Positions 1 to 6,950 of a stretch of 43,822 nucleotides of DNA are shown in pieces (position 1 is the first letter of the stretch; each line of letters opens with the position of its first letter). The notes beneath the pieces were generated by a model. That model ran no database searches and was not told where the DNA came from. It worked only from the letters and a program-made list of their open reading frames with translations. The DNA comes from an aff. Roholtiella sp. LEGE 12411 (GTDB lineage: Bacteria; Cyanobacteriota; Cyanobacteriia; Cyanobacteriales; Nostocaceae). The stretch is from NCBI RefSeq assembly GCF_015206995.1, contig NZ_JADEXR010000045.1, forward strand, positions 1-43,822, in the 5' to 3' direction. The position numbers and the translations under genes were made by a program.

Positions 1-127
1 TGGTATTTAGTTGTGAGTGTGGTAACTTCAACCGTATCAGGGGGTTTTTAATTTGTCAATCGCTCCAAACCCTTGGCTGGAGCCGAATTTAGCTCTATTT
101 ACTCCCTCACGTTATCCCTTATTCCTT
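1..127. repeat. Direct repeat, left copy (127 bp)
   Basis: Bases 1-127 are identical to 3761-3887; the copies diverge at the 128th base (c versus t). The repeat starts exactly at the first base of the window, and 127 is a common maximum k-mer size for de Bruijn assemblers, so the left copy may be a contig-end overlap. Either way the sequence says that the unit between the copies, 3,760 bp long, is circular, tandem or integrated. It lies upstream of the Rep gene and of the hairpin at 195-291. Confidence 0.95.
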
Positions 128-194
128 CAAGTGAAGGCGGAAAATTAAACAAATCCACTCGTGTAGCCCTGACGAACTGAAAGATCGCTTCGCT

Positions 195-291
195 CGATTA
201 GGCGGTGGCTCTTACGGGCAGAAAAATTGTCGTGAGGATAACTAGTTCTCGCAAGCCCGCAAGAGCCACTCCGGCAACGCCCGCCTAATCG
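195..291. other. Large stem-loop, candidate rolling-circle replication origin
   Basis: The arm at 195-205 (CGATTAGGCGG) pairs perfectly with 281-291. A second arm at 206-218 pairs with 256-268 with one mismatch, and a 12-nt bulge lies on the 3' side. The loop is about 37 nt. Taking the 3.76-kb unit as a circle, the hairpin lies between the 5' end of the Rep gene and the RHH gene, where a double- or single-strand origin would be expected. No nick site of a known family was recognised, so the origin role is inference. Confidence 0.5.
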
Positions 292-407
292 CTTCCAGTT
301 CTCAGATCCTGGTTCATAAAAACAAAATTACTTGTCCTTGGAAGTCCACGGACAAAGAAAAATAATCAAAAGCTGTCAATACAGCTTGCCAGCAAAATAT
401 AAAATTC

Positions 408-491
408 GATAACACTGATAACAACGTGATAAAAGTATAGATTTTAATCGAAAGTACTGTTATTATAACGTTATCGCTACATGATAACAAT
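408..491. promoter_or_regulatory. GATAAC-rich upstream region of the RHH gene
   Basis: Four GATAAC/GTTATC words occur in the roughly 85 bp before the ATG at 492, one of them (TGATAACAATATG) running into the start codon. A ribbon-helix-helix protein commonly represses its own promoter from short repeated words, so these are candidate operators or iterons. The same word recurs in the gene itself and at 2690-2760. Confidence 0.5.
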
Positions 492-1454
492 ATGGTATCT
501 AACCGCTTTTTTTCAGGCAGAATCCCCAATGAGCTATATGAACAAGCAGAAAAACATTGTGGAGAAACTGGGGATAGTAAAACCGAAGTATTAATTAAGG
601 CTCTATCTACTTACCTAAACTTTCCAATAACAGTTCCTGGAAAAAATCTAATTGCTCCTGCCCCAGAAGTTACCAAAGAAATGTTTGAGACTCTAGAAGA
701 GAAAATAAGAATTTTAGAGGATGCACTAAAAACTTTATCTGTAAATGTTATCAACAATAATAACGATGATAACAAAAGCAAAGATACTGAAGAAATTGGG
801 GAAACTAATAATGATAACAATACAGAAACTTCTAATAACAAAACTGATAACCTCGATGTGGAAAGTAAAAGTCAAGATGTTATCATTTATGATAACAAAA
901 TTGATAATCAAGAAAGAAACGAAAGTGATAACACTTTAGAAAGTATTAATAACAAAAATGATAACAATAAGCCAAAAACGAACAAGCCCATTATCAGGCT
1001 TAATAACAAAAATAATAACAAGCCTTTACAAGCAGAAGTAAATAAAATTATAAGTGAGTCTAAAGTTTCGGAAGACTTACAAGAACTTCCAAAATTTGAG
1101 GAAATAATTACTGCTGAAGTTGTTAAAAAGACTAACTTATCACGAAGTCAAGTTGACTATTTAATGAGTAAAGCTATAGAAAAAATAAAACAGCAAGGTA
1201 AAGTGATAAAACCTAGAAAACTTTTAGAAGATCCTGTCGAAGTGATCAACAAATCTGGTATACAAATTGAGGGAAATCTTTATAGACTTTTTTATGCTGG
1301 AGAAAACTTTAAGGAGAAAGCCGTTTGGAATTTAATACCAGATAACATTAATTATCAGCAATTGATAACAGAACTTAATTATAAAGACAAAGTAAATGAT
1401 AACATTAATTATCACAATGATAACAATATTATTCTTCAAGAAGATAACGATTAG
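492..1454 (+). CDS. Ribbon-helix-helix DNA-binding protein, plasmid type
   Basis: A 320-aa protein. Residues 1-45 look like a ribbon-helix-helix domain (SNRFFSGRIPNELYEQAEKH, then a second helix ending in LSTYLNF), as in CopG/Arc-type plasmid regulators. Residues about 85-180 are a low-complexity Asn/Asp linker encoded by many GATAAC and AATAAC words. The C-terminal part (about 205-290) is a basic, helix-rich region that begins near LSRSQVDYLMSKAIEK and whose family is not recognised. The gene is the only plus-strand gene of the plasmid-like unit and its 3' end overlaps the convergent Rha-family gene by 26 bp. Likely a copy-number, partition or autoregulatory DNA-binding protein; the exact role is inference. 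Confidence 0.75.
   Translation: MVSNRFFSGRIPNELYEQAEKHCGETGDSKTEVLIKALSTYLNFPITVPGKNLIAPAPEVTKEMFETLEEKIRILEDALKTLSVNVINNNNDDNKSKDTEEIGETNNDNNTETSNNKTDNLDVESKSQDVIIYDNKIDNQERNESDNTLESINNKNDNNKPKTNKPIIRLNNKNNNKPLQAEVNKIISESKVSEDLQELPKFEEIITAEVVKKTNLSRSQVDYLMSKAIEKIKQQGKVIKPRKLLEDPVEVINKSGIQIEGNLYRLFYAGENFKEKAVWNLIPDNINYQQLITELNYKDKVNDNINYHNDNNIILQEDND
760..1450. repeat. GATAAC words inside the RHH coding region
   Basis: About 13 exact GATAAC or GTTATC words lie within the coding sequence, mostly as TGATAACAA or TGATAACAT, at irregular spacing and in both orientations. They encode the Asp-Asn-Asn runs in the linker. The same word occurs upstream (408-491) and downstream (2690-2760), so the words look selected as DNA sites and not only as protein code. 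Confidence 0.6.
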
Positions 1455-2322
1455 CTATAGCCTCTCTAGAAGCTAGAAAAACTTCGTACATCTCTTCTTG
1501 CTTAGGGCTAATACGTTTTTCATTAGTAATTTCCAAAATATACTCGTTTAACTTTCCTTGTTCTTCATAAATTTGGCGAACTGCTCGTTTCCCAAATTTA
1601 TCAACTAGATATTTAGGTAAGTTTTGAGGGATATATTTGTCTCTTAACCAAGCTTTAAAAACAGGAATTTCAATATATTCATAAGCATTACAAGGGCGCG
1701 GCCCTCTACGATCTCGAAATTTATGTATATACTCGCCTGATTGTTTTGCCCAATTTTTTAGCTCACCTTTACCTATAGATTCTTCAGTCCAACGATATTG
1801 CCCCCAGTGATGCCCAATACTTCCATCACACAAATCCATTTCATCTACAGGAACTTTATACTGTTTCTCAACTAAAAGTAATATCTCTGCCCCTTCTCGA
1901 AAAGTTGTCCATAAATTATCAGGAACCTGATGGTCAGCCATATTTTCCAAACGCCTGATATAAACACTAGTGTGTTGATGTACAACACCTCTTTGCCTAA
2001 GTAACTTTTTAGCTAAAGAAAACTTACGGACTAGCTCTAACTTAAGCTGAACTACCTCTGGAGTATTTCTACTAAGAGTCATGTAGAAAGTAGCTTGTTC
2101 TTCATTTAGCAAAACCCATTCAGGCTGAGTACCACCTTTATTACCGTCTTCTCGCGCTCCGATTTGAAATCGGAGCGCACCAAATGCTTGCTCCGCCTGG
2201 TTTCTATATTTATTAATAGTTCTCATAAAACTTTCATGCTGAATGTTTAAACCCTCGGCAATAATCCGAGAATCAACCACTAAGGCACCATCTTCATATT
2301 CAAAAACTACAATTTCAGACAT
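1429..2322 (-). CDS. Rha-family phage-type regulatory protein
   Basis: A 297-aa protein starting at ATG 2322. The N-terminal 110 residues match the phage regulator Rha pattern: VVDSRIIAEGLNIQHESFMR, then a middle segment, then LNEEQATFYMTLSRNTPEVV and a lysine-rich helix. Rha-type domains occur in phage antirepressors and regulators. The remaining 190 residues include YEYIEIPVFKAWL, of unrecognised family. The start overlaps the stop of the upstream small gene by 8 nt, suggesting translational coupling, and the 3' end overlaps the convergent RHH gene. Finding a phage-type regulator on a rolling-circle unit suggests a plasmid-phage mosaic. The role is inferred from the family only. Confidence 0.7.
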   Translation of the reverse strand: MSEIVVFEYEDGALVVDSRIIAEGLNIQHESFMRTINKYRNQAEQAFGALRFQIGAREDGNKGGTQPEWVLLNEEQATFYMTLSRNTPEVVQLKLELVRKFSLAKKLLRQRGVVHQHTSVYIRRLENMADHQVPDNLWTTFREGAEILLLVEKQYKVPVDEMDLCDGSIGHHWGQYRWTEESIGKGELKNWAKQSGEYIHKFRDRRGPRPCNAYEYIEIPVFKAWLRDKYIPQNLPKYLVDKFGKRAVRQIYEEQGKLNEYILEITNEKRISPKQEEMYEVFLASREAIANRYLLEE

Positions 2323-2632
2323 TATCTTTAAAATCCTTACGCAGTATGACTTTGAACATTTTACCTAAACGTTCTGGCAATATCTCATAACCTAACTTTG
2401 CAACATCTTCTAAGTAAACAGCAGACTTACCATTGCAAACTCTAATACTTGTTCCAGATAAATCTAACACTTTTGATTGCGTTTCGTGTTCTATAATAAC
2501 TCCACTATCTAGTTTCTGTGCATAATCCAAAATTTGCTCAACTAGTTCTTCTGGCACACGTATAGTTTTAGTCTTGCCATGCTTCCATTTAAAACGACCA
2601 CCTGCACCTTCCCTAACCCCACCTCTTGGCAT
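2315..2632 (-). CDS. Small basic plasmid protein of unknown function
   Basis: A 105-aa protein if it starts at ATG 2632, which has AGAGG nine bases upstream; a TTG two codons further upstream is also possible. It opens with PRGGVREGAGGRFKWKHGK, a Gly/Arg/Lys-rich segment, followed by TKTIRVPEELVEQILDYAQK, which resembles a ribbon-helix-helix strand and helix. Similar openings are common in small phage and plasmid proteins of cyanobacteria. It sits between the Rep gene and the Rha-family gene on the same strand and overlaps the latter by 8 nt. A DNA-binding regulatory role is plausible but not shown. Confidence 0.6.
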   Translation of the reverse strand: MPRGGVREGAGGRFKWKHGKTKTIRVPEELVEQILDYAQKLDSGVIIEHETQSKVLDLSGTSIRVCNGKSAVYLEDVAKLGYEILPERLGKMFKVILRKDFKDNV

Positions 2633-2689
2633 AATCAACCTCTGATTGTGTTACTATTTCAAATAGTACAAAAATACTATATCACTAGT

Positions 2690-2760
2690 GATAACGAGCG
2701 ATAACAAAATAATAACATAACTGATAACAAAATATATTTTATGTTATCAAGCGTTATCAA
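2690..2760. promoter_or_regulatory. GATAAC cluster between Rep and the small basic gene
   Basis: Within about 70 bp there are five GATAAC/GTTATC words plus AATAACATAAC, in both orientations. It lies in the only sizeable gap of the minus-strand gene set (2639-2772), so it is a candidate promoter/operator of the 2632-1429 genes and a second binding region for the RHH protein. Confidence 0.5.
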
Positions 2761-2772
2761 TACTAAAAACTA

Positions 2773-3747
2773 TTAGGAATCAACGAGTTTGTATTTTTTC
2801 TGTTCTCGCTTCCATTCAAAATACAAATGCCCTTCATCAACATCGCAAGCATTATCCTCACCAATCAAATCTTTTGGCTCACGCTCTAATTCAGCTATAT
2901 AAGACCGTAATACACCCCCAACTGCCACCGCCCTAGATTTGTGCAGCTGCTTGGTTAACTCCAAAAACCATTCCCGATTAGCAATTAAGTCTGACTCTTT
3001 AACTTGATATTTCAAAATCTCTGGAACAATCACCGTTGGGTCATGATGCTTAGCGATCGCCTTCACATGAGTTATTGGTTTATAGTCCAATTGTGCTGAC
3101 TGCTGCCATAACTTTGTCCAGCGTTCTTGAGATAAATAGTTAGGGCCAAAATACCCTGACGCTACCATCAACAAACAATGAATATGTGGATGGGCTTTGC
3201 CATCTCTACCTCTGGTTACTTCAATAGACTTTATCCATCCAACACCAGGAAAATCTTTGAGCTTTGTTAGTCTTATAAAAGACTTATTCATCCAATTCAA
3301 AGAAGTTCGTAATTCTTGAACTGGGCAGTTTTTTACTGTTAACGTTACAAACAACCATCGATGTTTGGGGTAGTCCTCAACAACTTTTGGCAAAGCTTGA
3401 TATGCTCTTGCCTTCCACATTAGACTCCGCCTCCATTGACATACTGGACAATAGCGTACTCGACAGAACTTTGCATTTGATAATTTGAGTTTGTAGACAG
3501 ATGGTAATGCTTCTGGAACTAGACGAAAATCCAACCACTGAGAACAGTCGTTGATGCGCGAGGAATATTTTTGATAACGACTACGGGCATAATGCTCTGA
3601 AACCCTATCAGCATTACCCCGGTGTTTATCCCAGGGTTTATCCTGTTCGGAAAAATCACTTAGCCCTGGGGTCTGGTCAGACTCAGGGTGAAGCGATAAA
3701 CTAGATTCAAAAGCATCGATGCTCGTGCCTGATTCGTAGTCAGACAC
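2773..3747 (-). CDS. rep: Rolling-circle plasmid replication initiator (Rep_1/HUH type)
   Basis: A 324-aa protein with a GTG start at 3747. It has a cysteine-rich segment CRVRYCPVCQWRRSLMW, then FVTLTVKNC, the HUH metal-binding motif HPHIHCLLM, and a downstream YQVKES that fits the catalytic tyrosine followed by lysine of Rep_1 initiators. Such proteins nick the double-strand origin, stay covalently bound and start leading-strand synthesis. The N-terminal 60 residues are acidic and variable. No frameshift is seen, so it should be functional. The candidate origin hairpin at 195-291 lies upstream of the gene if the unit is circular. The Rep family call is strong; subfamily is not assigned. Confidence 0.88.
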   Translation of the reverse strand: MSDYESGTSIDAFESSLSLHPESDQTPGLSDFSEQDKPWDKHRGNADRVSEHYARSRYQKYSSRINDCSQWLDFRLVPEALPSVYKLKLSNAKFCRVRYCPVCQWRRSLMWKARAYQALPKVVEDYPKHRWLFVTLTVKNCPVQELRTSLNWMNKSFIRLTKLKDFPGVGWIKSIEVTRGRDGKAHPHIHCLLMVASGYFGPNYLSQERWTKLWQQSAQLDYKPITHVKAIAKHHDPTVIVPEILKYQVKESDLIANREWFLELTKQLHKSRAVAVGGVLRSYIAELEREPKDLIGEDNACDVDEGHLYFEWKREQKKYKLVDS

Positions 3748-3760
3748 GCTAAAAACCCTC

Positions 3761-3887
3761 TGGTATTTAGTTGTGAGTGTGGTAACTTCAACCGTATCAG
3801 GGGGTTTTTAATTTGTCAATCGCTCCAAACCCTTGGCTGGAGCCGAATTTAGCTCTATTTACTCCCTCACGTTATCCCTTATTCCTT
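3761..3887. repeat. Direct repeat, right copy (127 bp)
   Basis: Identical to 1-127, starting 13 bp upstream of the Rep start codon. It marks the right boundary of the 3,760-bp unit. From 3888 the sequence is unrelated to that following the left copy, so this is the junction between the plasmid-like unit and other DNA, or the point where the assembler left a circular path. Confidence 0.95.
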
Positions 3888-3953
3888 TGAAACCTTTGCC
3901 AGAAAAGGAATTGGGTAAATCATACTTTCTCTTACTCAGTTGATTTTTCGTAT

Positions 3954-4280
3954 TCACAAATCAAGCGTTGTCAGCAGCCTTTGACGGTAAAACTCATGCC
4001 GCAGTCCCGATAGCACCCCAAGCAAACCTAATTCCGACCACTCGCCCAAATCCTCAGAGTGCAGATATACCTGATAGTACCCACACGAAGCGCGGGAGCA
4101 AACAACAGGATAACCCGACTCGTGGCATTTCTCAATCAGACTCAAAACCTGGAGCGAATATGTTGCGCTCTGGGTTATTTTCGCGCCTGGGATGAGTGTC
4201 AGCTGTGGCTTTTGAGAAGTACCGATTTCTCCACCCCACTGTTCCGCTAGGTACTCTTGTACTATCGTACTTATGCTGAG
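3954..4280 (-). pseudogene. Truncated gene of unknown function, cut by an IS200-type end
   Basis: An open reading frame without a proper start can be followed from about 4280 down to the stop at 3954, some 108 codons. It reads VLSISTIVQEYLAEQWGG, later PQLTLIPGAKITQ, and ends with RHEFYRQRLLTTLDL. The amino-acid composition looks like a genuine protein. Its upstream end runs directly into the IS200-type end hairpin (4286-4300), so the 5' part was probably lost to that insertion. The family is not recognised. It may have been the gene downstream of the PAPS-reductase-like fragment, in the same orientation. Confidence 0.5.
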
Positions 4281-4332
4281 AACCTCCGGCTTTTAGCCGG
4301 GGGATGAAAGCTATTCGCCTGATTTATCAGGC
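4281..4332 (-). mobile_element. IS200-type element right-end hairpins
   Basis: The sequence holds a perfect stem CCGGC/GCCGG (4286-4300) in the context CCTCCGG...GGGGATGAAAG, typical of IS200/IS605 element ends in cyanobacteria. It is followed by a second perfect hairpin GCCTGA-TTTA-TCAGGC (4317-4332). These lie just downstream of the TnpA stop codon and would be the subterminal structures recognised by TnpA. Confidence 0.7.
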
Positions 4333-4341
4333 ATTCTAGTT

Positions 4342-4767
4342 CTAATTACTTTTTTGATTTTCAATATATTTTCTCACAACTTCTGTGCTTGCTGCGCCAG
4401 TAGAGGCAACAAAGTAGCTAGGACTCCAGAGAGAAGGGAGTTTTTTTAGGTGTGGGAATTCGCGTCTGAGATGATGAGATGCCCTGCCTTTAATCCATCT
4501 AGCTACATCAGCAGGGGATTCATGGGTCGGGACATTTAAAAAACAGTGAACATGGTCTGGCATTATTTCTAAGGCGATAAGCTTCCACTCATGCTCAACT
4601 ACTAACTCTAATATAATTTCCTGTAAACGCTGTGCTACTTCTTTTGTTAGGACAGCTTTTCGCCGTTTAGGAACAAATACAAAATGGTAGTTCAAAGATG
4701 AAACTGAGCCATTCGTGCGGTAATATGTGCGCTTAATAGTGCCAGCGTAGTGTGAAGTATAAATCAA
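4342..4767 (-). CDS. tnpA: IS200/IS605-family Y1 transposase TnpA
   Basis: A protein of about 141 aa. A TTG start at 4767 is preferred because GGGAGGTGGG lies just upstream; an in-frame GTG at 4782 would add five residues. It carries LNYHFVFVPKRRK at the start, the HUH motif as MPDHVHCFLN, and the catalytic tyrosine in VVRKYIENQ near the C-terminus, with the usual length for TnpA. It is a single-strand transposase that joins hairpin-ended DNA. All catalytic residues are present, so it may still be active. The nearby TnpB element (5333-6650) has its own ends, so the two are probably separate insertions. Confidence 0.9.
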   Translation of the reverse strand: MIYTSHYAGTIKRTYYRTNGSVSSLNYHFVFVPKRRKAVLTKEVAQRLQEIILELVVEHEWKLIALEIMPDHVHCFLNVPTHESPADVARWIKGRASHHLRREFPHLKKLPSLWSPSYFVASTGAASTEVVRKYIENQKSN

Positions 4768-5332
4768 GTTCCCACCTCCCACAGCAGAGGCTGAATAGAG
4801 CCATCACCATAAACCTCTGGTAGCAGCACATCACCAGTAGGTTCGGTTCCGTCCCAGCCATTGGGGTAAGTGCCAAGGCTGATTAACTCTCGAATCCTGG
4901 CTGATTCCTCTGCATTGAGAATATCCAAGCGTGGTCTGCCCAATTTATCAGATGCTAAATTAACCTCAGCTTGAATTGCTAGGACATCCTCCAACCCCTT
5001 CAATCGCGCCTCTAATGTCAGTGGCCCCTTCTGTGCCTGTCGCTTGCTGAAATCGTTCTTCTGGTGTCGGTTTGCGAAATTCCGCCACTCGGTGTAAAGC
5101 GATCGCAGACGGGAAACGGGTTTCAGGTAAGACCAATACTCAGTACTTAAAACATAATCAAGTGCGACATCCCGCGAAGCTAACGGACACCCCATACATC
5201 CAGTCCGCGCTGCTATCTCCAGTGCTTCATCACCACCGTAAGCATCAGCAAGCATTTCGGTGGAGTACCCCAGTGCTGGAGCTTCTACCATCAGCCAATC
5301 CCAAATATGACACAAACGCCAGTTTGACATCC
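4764..5332 (-). pseudogene. PAPS-reductase/DndC-like protein, C-terminal fragment
   Basis: About 190 codons of a PAPS-reductase-superfamily protein. Coding similarity begins at SNWRLCHIWDWLMVEAP and continues through YGGDEALEI and the cysteine pair in RTGCMGCPLA, ending with QPLLWEVGT. The pattern W-x-x-C-H-x-W-D-W followed by T-G-C-x-G-C-P is what DndC-like ATP-pyrophosphatase-fold proteins show after their nucleotide-binding part. The N-terminal half with the P-loop is absent: at 5333 the sequence becomes the end hairpin of a TnpB element, and no matching 5' portion is visible beyond 6650. The codons upstream of 5332 belong to the insertion. The gene is judged broken. Confidence 0.7.
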
Positions 5333-5460
5333 TCACCGACCTGAAGGTGCGGTGATTCCAAGAATTACTTCTTGGGCTTCCTCTTTCCACGACTCGGCTT
5401 ACTTAAAGGAGTTTCCCCACTTAAGCAGAGGTCGATGTCTCCAGAGGCGTTAAGCGTTCC
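5333..5460 (-). ncRNA. Candidate omega RNA overlapping the tnpB 3' end
   Basis: TnpB nucleases use a guide RNA made from the 3' end of their own gene plus the element right end. Here the tnpB 3' end and the right end hold two hairpins: CCAAGAATTACTTCTTGG (5358-5375, covering the stop codon) and the end hairpin at 5333-5355. The guide would be the sequence beyond 5333, which is the broken PAPS-reductase-like gene. This is placement by family knowledge; the RNA's 5' limit is a guess. Confidence 0.4.
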
Positions 5461-6567
5461 CGTGTGCCCCACGGTACGAAGTCCAAGCTCAAGTATGTTC
5501 CGAGCGGCGTTCCAGTCTCTATCTAATACAAACCCACAATGGTGGCATTTATGAGTTCTTGTACTCAAAGACTTCTTGACGACTTCCCCACAGTTAGAGC
5601 AGTTCTGGCTAGTGTAGTGAGGTGGAACAGCAATCGTCACCACGCCAAACACTTTGCCGAAATACTCCAACCAATCACGGAAAGCCGACCATGCCGCGTC
5701 ACTTATAGACTTGGACAGTTTTCTATTCTTAACCATGTTCCGCACCATCAAATCCTCATAAGCAACCAAGTCGTTAGACTGGATAACGCATCTTGCCAAT
5801 TTCACAGCAAAATCTTTACGCTGCCTACTTACTTTGAGGTGTTTTCTGCTCAAGCGATTTCGTCGCTTGATTCTATTCTTACAACCCTTTTTAGTCGAGG
5901 ACATTCGGCGTTGCAACCGTTTCAAAGACTTCTCGCTTTGGAGCAGGTGTCGGGGATTCTCAACGGTTTGACCATCAGAATCGGTGTAGAAATGAGCCAG
6001 ACCAACATCCAACCCAGTAGTCTTACCCGTTGGCTCTCGCAACTCATGCCGTTCAACATCAAGGCAAAACTGAGCGTAGTACCCATCAGCACGACGAACA
6101 ACCCGAACTCGCTTAATTTGATTCAACTGGTAGAAGTGCAAATCACGGGTTCCCCACAGACGGAAGCTTCCTGCTTTAAAACCATCGGTGAAGGTGATAA
6201 TTTGCTTGTCATCCGAAAGCTTATAGCCTGTAGTTTTGTATTCCACAGAACCATGTGTTTGATGCTTCTTAAAGCGTGGGAAACCCTTCTTGGTTACATT
6301 CTTCTTGCAGTTGTCATAGAACCGAGTAATTGCCGACCAAGCCCGTTCAGAAGAAGCTTGTCGTGCCATCGAGTTAAGGTTATTAGCAAAAGGGAAATCA
6401 TGTGCCAGAACAGCGCAATAAGCGCTCAACTCATACTTCCCGACTCCCTTGTTATCCATCCAGTAGCGAAGACAAGAATTACGGATAAAACGAGCAGTCC
6501 GAATTGCTTCATCAAGCTTTTCGTATTGCTCATTACTACCCTTAAGTTTTGCCTCAAATACAAGCAT
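5365..6567 (-). CDS. tnpB: TnpB RNA-guided nuclease (IS605 family)
   Basis: A 400-aa protein with an ATG start at 6567. RuvC-like residues are in place: Asp in TGLDVGLAHF (about 190), Glu in VAYEDLMVRN (about 275) and Asp in VLDRDWNAARNI (about 350). The zinc finger is CSNCG ... CHHCG. The N-terminal domain (FEAKLKGSNEQYEKLDEAIR, RNSCLRYW) matches TnpB. Full length, no frameshift. TnpB cuts DNA at the donor site and helps retain the element. The protein ends in a basic tail (SKPSRGKRKPKK) encoded within the candidate omega RNA region. Confidence 0.93.
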   Translation of the reverse strand: MLVFEAKLKGSNEQYEKLDEAIRTARFIRNSCLRYWMDNKGVGKYELSAYCAVLAHDFPFANNLNSMARQASSERAWSAITRFYDNCKKNVTKKGFPRFKKHQTHGSVEYKTTGYKLSDDKQIITFTDGFKAGSFRLWGTRDLHFYQLNQIKRVRVVRRADGYYAQFCLDVERHELREPTGKTTGLDVGLAHFYTDSDGQTVENPRHLLQSEKSLKRLQRRMSSTKKGCKNRIKRRNRLSRKHLKVSRQRKDFAVKLARCVIQSNDLVAYEDLMVRNMVKNRKLSKSISDAAWSAFRDWLEYFGKVFGVVTIAVPPHYTSQNCSNCGEVVKKSLSTRTHKCHHCGFVLDRDWNAARNILELGLRTVGHTGTLNASGDIDLCLSGETPLSKPSRGKRKPKK

Positions 6568-6754
6568 GGTTACGCCTTTACATCTAGCGTAATTATATGA
6601 TGAATATGAGCAATAATTATGAAAAAGCCGTCGTAGAACGACGGGGCTTTAGACCCAATTTTTCGGTAAACTAGAAAAACGCTTTTACTACTTGCTTACT
6701 CCCGAAAGTGACAAAAGAGGGATAGATTCTGTCCAGAGCGGGTTGGCTGCTGTA

Positions 6755-6931
6755 CTAGCCATGTTTATCGTAGAAGGCTTTGATGTCGTCTTTGTAGTCC
6801 TGTTCGACCTCCATCTCATGCACTGTGTGTCCCTCCTCCAGCACGGGCGTCACCGAGATCTCGTCGCCAACGGCTTTCTCAAACGTCGCGATAACCTTCC
6901 CGTTCTTGTCCTTGATGACATTGATTTTCAT
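6755..6931 (-). CDS. Orphan small protein, 58 aa, unknown function
   Basis: A 58-codon gene from ATG 6931 to TAG 6755. It has a strong ribosome binding site, TAGGAGGAAGAACG directly before ATG. The protein starts MKINVIKDKNGKVIATFEK, continues with PVLEEGHTVHEMEVEQDYK and ends FYDKHG. It is acidic, has no Cys, no signal peptide and no membrane segment. Composition is GC-richer than the surrounding DNA, suggesting a different origin. An IS4 element ends 20 bp upstream of the start codon, so its own promoter has probably been replaced or lost. The family is not recognised. The good Shine-Dalgarno sequence and the balanced amino-acid use make it more convincing than a random frame. Confidence 0.6.
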   Translation of the reverse strand: MKINVIKDKNGKVIATFEKAVGDEISVTPVLEEGHTVHEMEVEQDYKDDIKAFYDKHG

Positions 6932-6950
6932 CGTTCTTCCTCCTATAGAC

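Larger units (their letters stand above)
5333..6650 (-). mobile_element. TnpB-only IS605/IS1341-type element
   Basis: The element is bounded by an end hairpin TCACCGACCTGAAGGTGCGGTGA (split here as TCACCGACCT / AGGTGCGGTGA, 5333-5355) beyond the tnpB stop, and by a stem GCCGTCGT/ACGACGGGGC at 6627-6647 upstream of tnpB. It carries only tnpB, so it would need TnpA in trans; one is present next door at 4342-4767. The element interrupts the PAPS-reductase-like gene. Exact ends are approximate because they cannot be confirmed without an empty site. Confidence 0.75.

Noticed and set aside
314-529. A 71-codon minus-strand frame overlapping the start of the RHH gene
   Set aside because: It covers the GATAAC-rich upstream region, has hydrophobic low-complexity content from AT-rich DNA and no ribosome binding site.
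760-1450. A CRISPR array made of GATAAC repeats
   Set aside because: The words are only six to nine bases long, irregularly spaced, occur in both orientations and lie inside an open reading frame.
3968-4250. Two overlapping plus-strand frames of 63-75 codons
   Set aside because: The minus-strand frame through the same DNA looks much more protein-like and continues to the IS200 end, so the plus frames are shadows.
5539-6600. A 353-codon frame on the plus strand
   Set aside because: It is the antisense shadow of the intact tnpB gene and has no recognisable domains or ribosome binding site.
6755-6931. The 58-aa gene as a second lanthipeptide precursor for the LanM
   Set aside because: It contains no Cys and ends in a charged helix-like tail, so no thioether rings could form.
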